Shown here: one piece after another, positions 57,671-64,000 of the stretch
Position numbering within the stretch: the first letter of the stretch is position 1
Layout: every line of letters begins with the position of its first letter
Assembly (NCBI GenBank): GCA_020881915.1
Contig: JAJFPB010000003.1
Span: 1,798,001-1,862,000 of the forward strand
Direction: 5' to 3'
DNA from: Paramyrothecium sp. XJ0827
Lineage: Eukaryota; Ascomycota; Sordariomycetes; Hypocreales; Stachybotryaceae
Length of the DNA stretch: 64,000 nucleotides
Position numbers and translations under genes: made by a program
The notes under the pieces: model-generated
Told to the model about the DNA's origin: nothing
The model's database searches: none
What the model saw: the letters and a program-made list of their open reading frames with translations, nothing else

Positions 57671-59085
57671 ATGTCCGACGTCGACTCGCCGGTCGATAGA
57701 CCCGTTGATGACGGCCCGGAGAAGGAATTCGAAGACGAGGTTGCTGCTGCCGACTCCGACCGTGATTCAGACGCCCTCTCCGAAGTGGATGAAAACCAAT
57801 TCGAGGATTACGACCCAGAGACGGCTAATATCGAGAACCACCCAGTCGATATCGATGAAGAAGTAGTTGCGACGCTGAAGGCAACGAAGAGGAAACGAAC
57901 CGATGGCGAGGCACCGAAGAAGCCGAAAGAAGGCCGCAGAGAGAAGAAACGACGCGACCGAGATGAGGATGCGCCGATGGATGAGGGCCTGGATGTTGAA
58001 GCAGGGAAGAAGCCGCGTCGAAGACGAGCGGCGGCAGCAGCTGCTGACGAGGAGCGGCGTTCGGCAGCCAAAGCAACCGTCCCAGAGCCAGAGAACGAAG
58101 AAGATCTCACGCCCGAAGAAAGGCGGAAACGCGCCATTGATCGAGCCATTGATTCGAGCATGAAGAAAAGTGGTTCGAAGCGTCGTCGCAAGGATGAGGA
58201 GGTGAGTGTAGCGCGCGAGGTCCCAGCCACAAAGACTGACATGATGAACAGGACCTTGAGGATGAGATGGACGAGAAGATCGCGTCGCTCAAAGTTCAGA
58301 TGGACAATGCTTGCCAAGCGGACAATGCCGCTCGCGAGGCTGGCAAGCCCGCTTTGCATAAGCTGAAGCTTTTGCCCCAAGTCACAGGTCTCTTGAACCG
58401 GAACAATGCACAGAACGTGGTGTTGGACCCCGAGGTCAACTTTCTACAGCACGTTAAATTCTTTTTGGAGCCCCTCAACGATGGATCGTTACCCGCATAC
58501 AACATTCAAAGGGACATATTTGATTCTTTGACAAAGTTGAGCGTTAGCAAGGATGCCCTGTTGAGCAGTGGAATTGGCAAGGTCGTGCTTTTCTATACTC
58601 GGAGCAAGAAACCGGAGCCCAGCATCAAGCGCATGGCCGAGCAGCTGTTAGCAGAATGGAGCCGCCCTATTTTGAAGCGTACCGACGACTACCGACAACG
58701 CCATGTGGAAACGGCTGAATTTGACTACCAGTATGTGCTGCGAATTTTCCTTCCATACGCTCCTAGCGTTATTTCATCTTTGTGTATTTGCGTTTCCCTA
58801 GCCCTTGCTGACCACGAATGTAGCGCGGCGAAGCGGACAGCACGACAGAAGGTGGGATCTCAATTCACCCTTTCTGAGCGCCCTGCCCGCAACACTGAAC
58901 GGGATCGTTTGCTCGCCCTCGCAGGGGGTGATAACCAAGCGAGAGTGGCTAGCCTGCCAGCCACATACACAATTGCACCTCAGAGTACTTTCGATGGAGC
59001 TAGGGGTGATAGGCACCGACCGTTGGGCGCAGGTGGTATGGAGGCTTTCCGCAGGATGACTCAAAAGAGCAAGAAGAAGGCCTGA
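57671..59085 (+). CDS. IWS1: Iws1/Spn1 transcription elongation factor
   Basis: Three exons (57671-58201, 58252-58730, 58824-59085) give 423 aa. The N-terminal half is acidic and basic by turns and disordered (KRKRTDGEAPKKPKEG, KKPRRRRAAAAAADEERR). The join DEE to DLEDEMDEKIASLK leads to the TFIIS N-terminal-like (LW) domain at about 235-320: EVNFLQHVKFFLEPLNDGSL, YNIQRDIFDSLTKLSVSK, GIGKVVLFYTRSKKPEPSIK, LLAEWSRPIL. The tail ends FRRMTQKSKKKA. Iws1 binds Spt6 and RNA polymerase II and supports elongation and histone H3K36 methylation. The ATG at 57671 is the first in frame; upstream codons depend on a TTG. Confidence 0.92.
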
Positions 59086-61381
59086 GCTGGCCCGTGTACT
59101 TTTACAATGCTACGTATGGGATACGTCCGAAAGTGAGGATCTCGGTGATATTGGCGTTATTGGCTTAGAAGAGCGATTCTCGACGAAATTGTTGTTCAAA
59201 GAGGACTTTAAGCATGAACCATCATACCAAACTTCTGTTTTGCCTTGGATAACATCCATTCCTCGCCCCAGTGCTAGCTGACCCTGACAGATCAGCCTGC
59301 AATTACCTGACCCATTAGCATGGCTGATAATCCAATGAGGATTTCTCCTGCCGAATAGTCACGCAGCTTTTCTTCGGAATATGAAGAAGTTAACTCTACG
59401 GGGGCATTTCTTGCCTTGACCATTGCGAGTCTAACGCTTTAACAGCCTCATTCATCTATGTACATAATCTGCAATTCCAAATCTGGAGCTGTATTTTAGC
59501 GATAACGCAGACACCATTTTACGTTGGGCACCTTGTGAAGTCTGCTAGGTGCCCAAGTTCACAAGTCCGGGTCCTTTTAGGCCCAACAAAAGCAGAAACG
59601 TGAAAGTGACGACTACTTTGTGCCTAGCTCGAAAAGCATGTGTTTCGGCAGATGGTAAAGTATGGAGCATATTTGAGAACGGTCTAGTATTTTCCTGTGG
59701 TCTTATCTCTTCAACTTGTCCTCGACTAAGGTACCTTAGCCAAGGTAACCAGGAACAATTCACCGTTTCCTGGGCCCTTAGTAGATCGAAGAGACCTTGC
59801 TACCTCACCCTGTTCGGCAAGGATACGAAGAGCGGGTTAGGTAGACTGACGTCAGAGTTTCTCAACATGGGTACCTGTACCTAACATTTTGCAGGCCGTG
59901 TACCCGTACCTAGTGTTTACTTGGATTGGCGTCTACCTTAGGCACTAGCCACGGTACCTGGGCACTTGATACAGCCCTACCTTATGCCAGCTGCATCTGT
60001 CCTCTGCAACAGCGTTGCATTTGAAAAGACAGGGCGAAGCAGGTGAAAGGAGACCAACACTGATTAGCACTCGGGCAGCAGCTGAAGCTGTCGGCCAGGT
60101 GCACAAGGAGCCGTCATACTGCGGGGTTTCCACCATGAAGCAGCGCAAATGTCATGCGTCACCCGCAACAACTGCCTCAGTCCTTTCCCGGATTCCAGCG
60201 AGTGCACCCTGGCTCCAGGAAGATGTCGTGCTGAGGTTTGAGAAGGGTGCACGCGCCATGGGTCCGGTCCCGCCGCCATGGTGCTAGGAGTGCATCCCAA
60301 GTACTTGCCCGCTCCGCCATCTGTACCTCAAGGCCCAAGCATCGTGACGCAGGTACCCGCATCCAGAAGGCTTCTACTTTCCTGCAACTTGTTTCAAATG
60401 GCTGTGGGTACCTTCCAGCTTGGTACTCCGTTGCCTGCTTTGCCCCCGAAGTTTGAAGGGACCATTACCTACAACCTTAGTATTATTAGCAGCTCTGCGC
60501 ATAGATCAGAAGGGGAACAAGGAGTCTTGGTCTGGCCGTTACCCTCTACAGAAATTATCAGCCAGGCCGCCAAGCCCATTCGCCGTCCCAAACCACCATT
60601 TCCTGAACTGCAACTTGCCTCAAAACCTCGCACCGTCAACATCACCAACCCCTTCGTGTTTATTTTGGCTTGTTATGCCTTGGCTGTCCGCTGTCTTCTT
60701 CGTTGCGCTTTCCATGTAAGTTCACCTGCAAGATCTCGGCGCGTTGCAGCACGCTTTGCCCTGGTAACGCCTATGGCCTTTGGGACCATGGCCATTAATT
60801 CGCGACGTCACATAACACGCTCCATTGCCAACCCGCATAGATCGATCGCCAAACCGTCAGCAGCCACCTATGATGCTGTTGACAGAGCAGCTTTGCCTAC
60901 ATCCTAGTGATGGTCTGCCTCGTCTGGTCTATGCGCTTCAACCAAAGGAGGAGATGTTGCAAATCCCATACTTTATTTCATCGCTCCCGCGCATTGCTGT
61001 CGTCGTGTTCGACTTGTTGCATTGCTAGTCGCTGACTGATTCGAAATAACAGAGATTCACAGGCAGCTCTCCTCTCCTCGCGGACACTCTAGGTGCCAGC
61101 GTACGCACGCGTAGGCGAATATTCCCGTAAATATTGAGCGACCTCCTGAGCCTCGCCGAATAGCACATCCATCGACAATACTCAGTTGCGCCATATACGA
61201 TCCTCAGCGGACGACGAATGAGCGATTCACCTTTTAACCCGGTCCTATTGACAAAATCGACGCCCGACCCTTCGAGAACCTAGCTATAGCTTGCGAGCTG
61301 CGCGCTCGCTAGGTGGACTGGATTTGTTTGCGATAGATCACCTAGACGCGCACATCATCTCAGCAGACTTGAGCTAGCATC
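59086..61381. other. Intergenic region upstream of SRPK gene
   Basis: 3'UTR of IWS1, a GGTACC/TACCT cluster at about 59,725-59,960, and the promoter and leader of the SRPK gene. A 209-codon ORF at 60,278 is not family-like and is rejected. Confidence 0.5.

Positions 61382-64000
<2,619 letters not shown>

Noticed and set aside
60278..60907. 209-codon ORF upstream of the SRPK gene
   Set aside because: No family-like blocks; lies in promoter-type DNA between IWS1 and SRPK.

Overview
The window looks like part of a filamentous ascomycete genome, most likely Sordariomycetes (Hypocreales or a close order). Genes carry short 50-95 bp introns with GTRNGY donors, CTAAY branch sites and YAG acceptors. 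Two tRNA genes have introns. The gene set is typically fungal: GH17 BtgC, a BIM1/X325 copper protein, Zn2Cys6 and C2H2 regulators, Spt8, Pex16, Doa1, Brl1/Brr6, Iws1 and an SR-protein kinase. The first 11.7 kb has the base composition expected of repeat-induced point mutation (RIP). Exact taxonomy cannot be read from the sequence alone.

Layout. Positions 1-11,690 are a very AT-rich, gene-free block of nested dead transposons. It contains a hAT transposase relic with intron-like interruptions (about 586-2200). It also holds two Fot1/pogo-type elements in opposite orientation (4111-5941 and 7048-8831) and three copies of an unnamed host repeat. Two hAT-like MITEs sit in the host repeat with 8-bp target duplications: 9898-10462, little mutated, and 6794-9022, which carries the second Fot1 copy. 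The block ends sharply near 11.69 kb, and a tRNA-Leu(CAA) gene lies about 0.4 kb beyond.

From 14.7 to 35.8 kb is ordinary gene space: a membrane GH17 glucanase, an SRR1-like protein, a GPI-type BIM1/X325 protein, Doa1, a STRAP-like WD40 protein, tRNA-Gly(GCC), a low-complexity hypothetical protein, Spt8 and a ZNFX1/Hrr1/SAD-3-type RNA helicase. From 35.8 to 48.1 kb is sparse and holds only a polyglutamine C2H2 protein; 41.2-48.1 kb has no gene I can support. From 48.1 kb to the end are PEX16, a four-exon Zn2Cys6 regulator, a Brl1/Brr6 nuclear-envelope protein, IWS1 and the 5' part of an SRPK kinase with an unusually long first intron.

The coding genes do not form a pathway cluster. They are mostly conserved housekeeping or regulatory genes (transcription: Spt8 and Iws1; ubiquitin/Cdc48: Doa1; peroxisome: Pex16; nuclear envelope: Brl1/Brr6; splicing: SRPK; cell wall: GH17). 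The most unusual structure is the layered transposon block. Target duplications, an empty-site copy and graded RIP damage there allow insertion order to be read. Exon joins below were worked out by hand from splice consensus and frame continuity, without RNA evidence.
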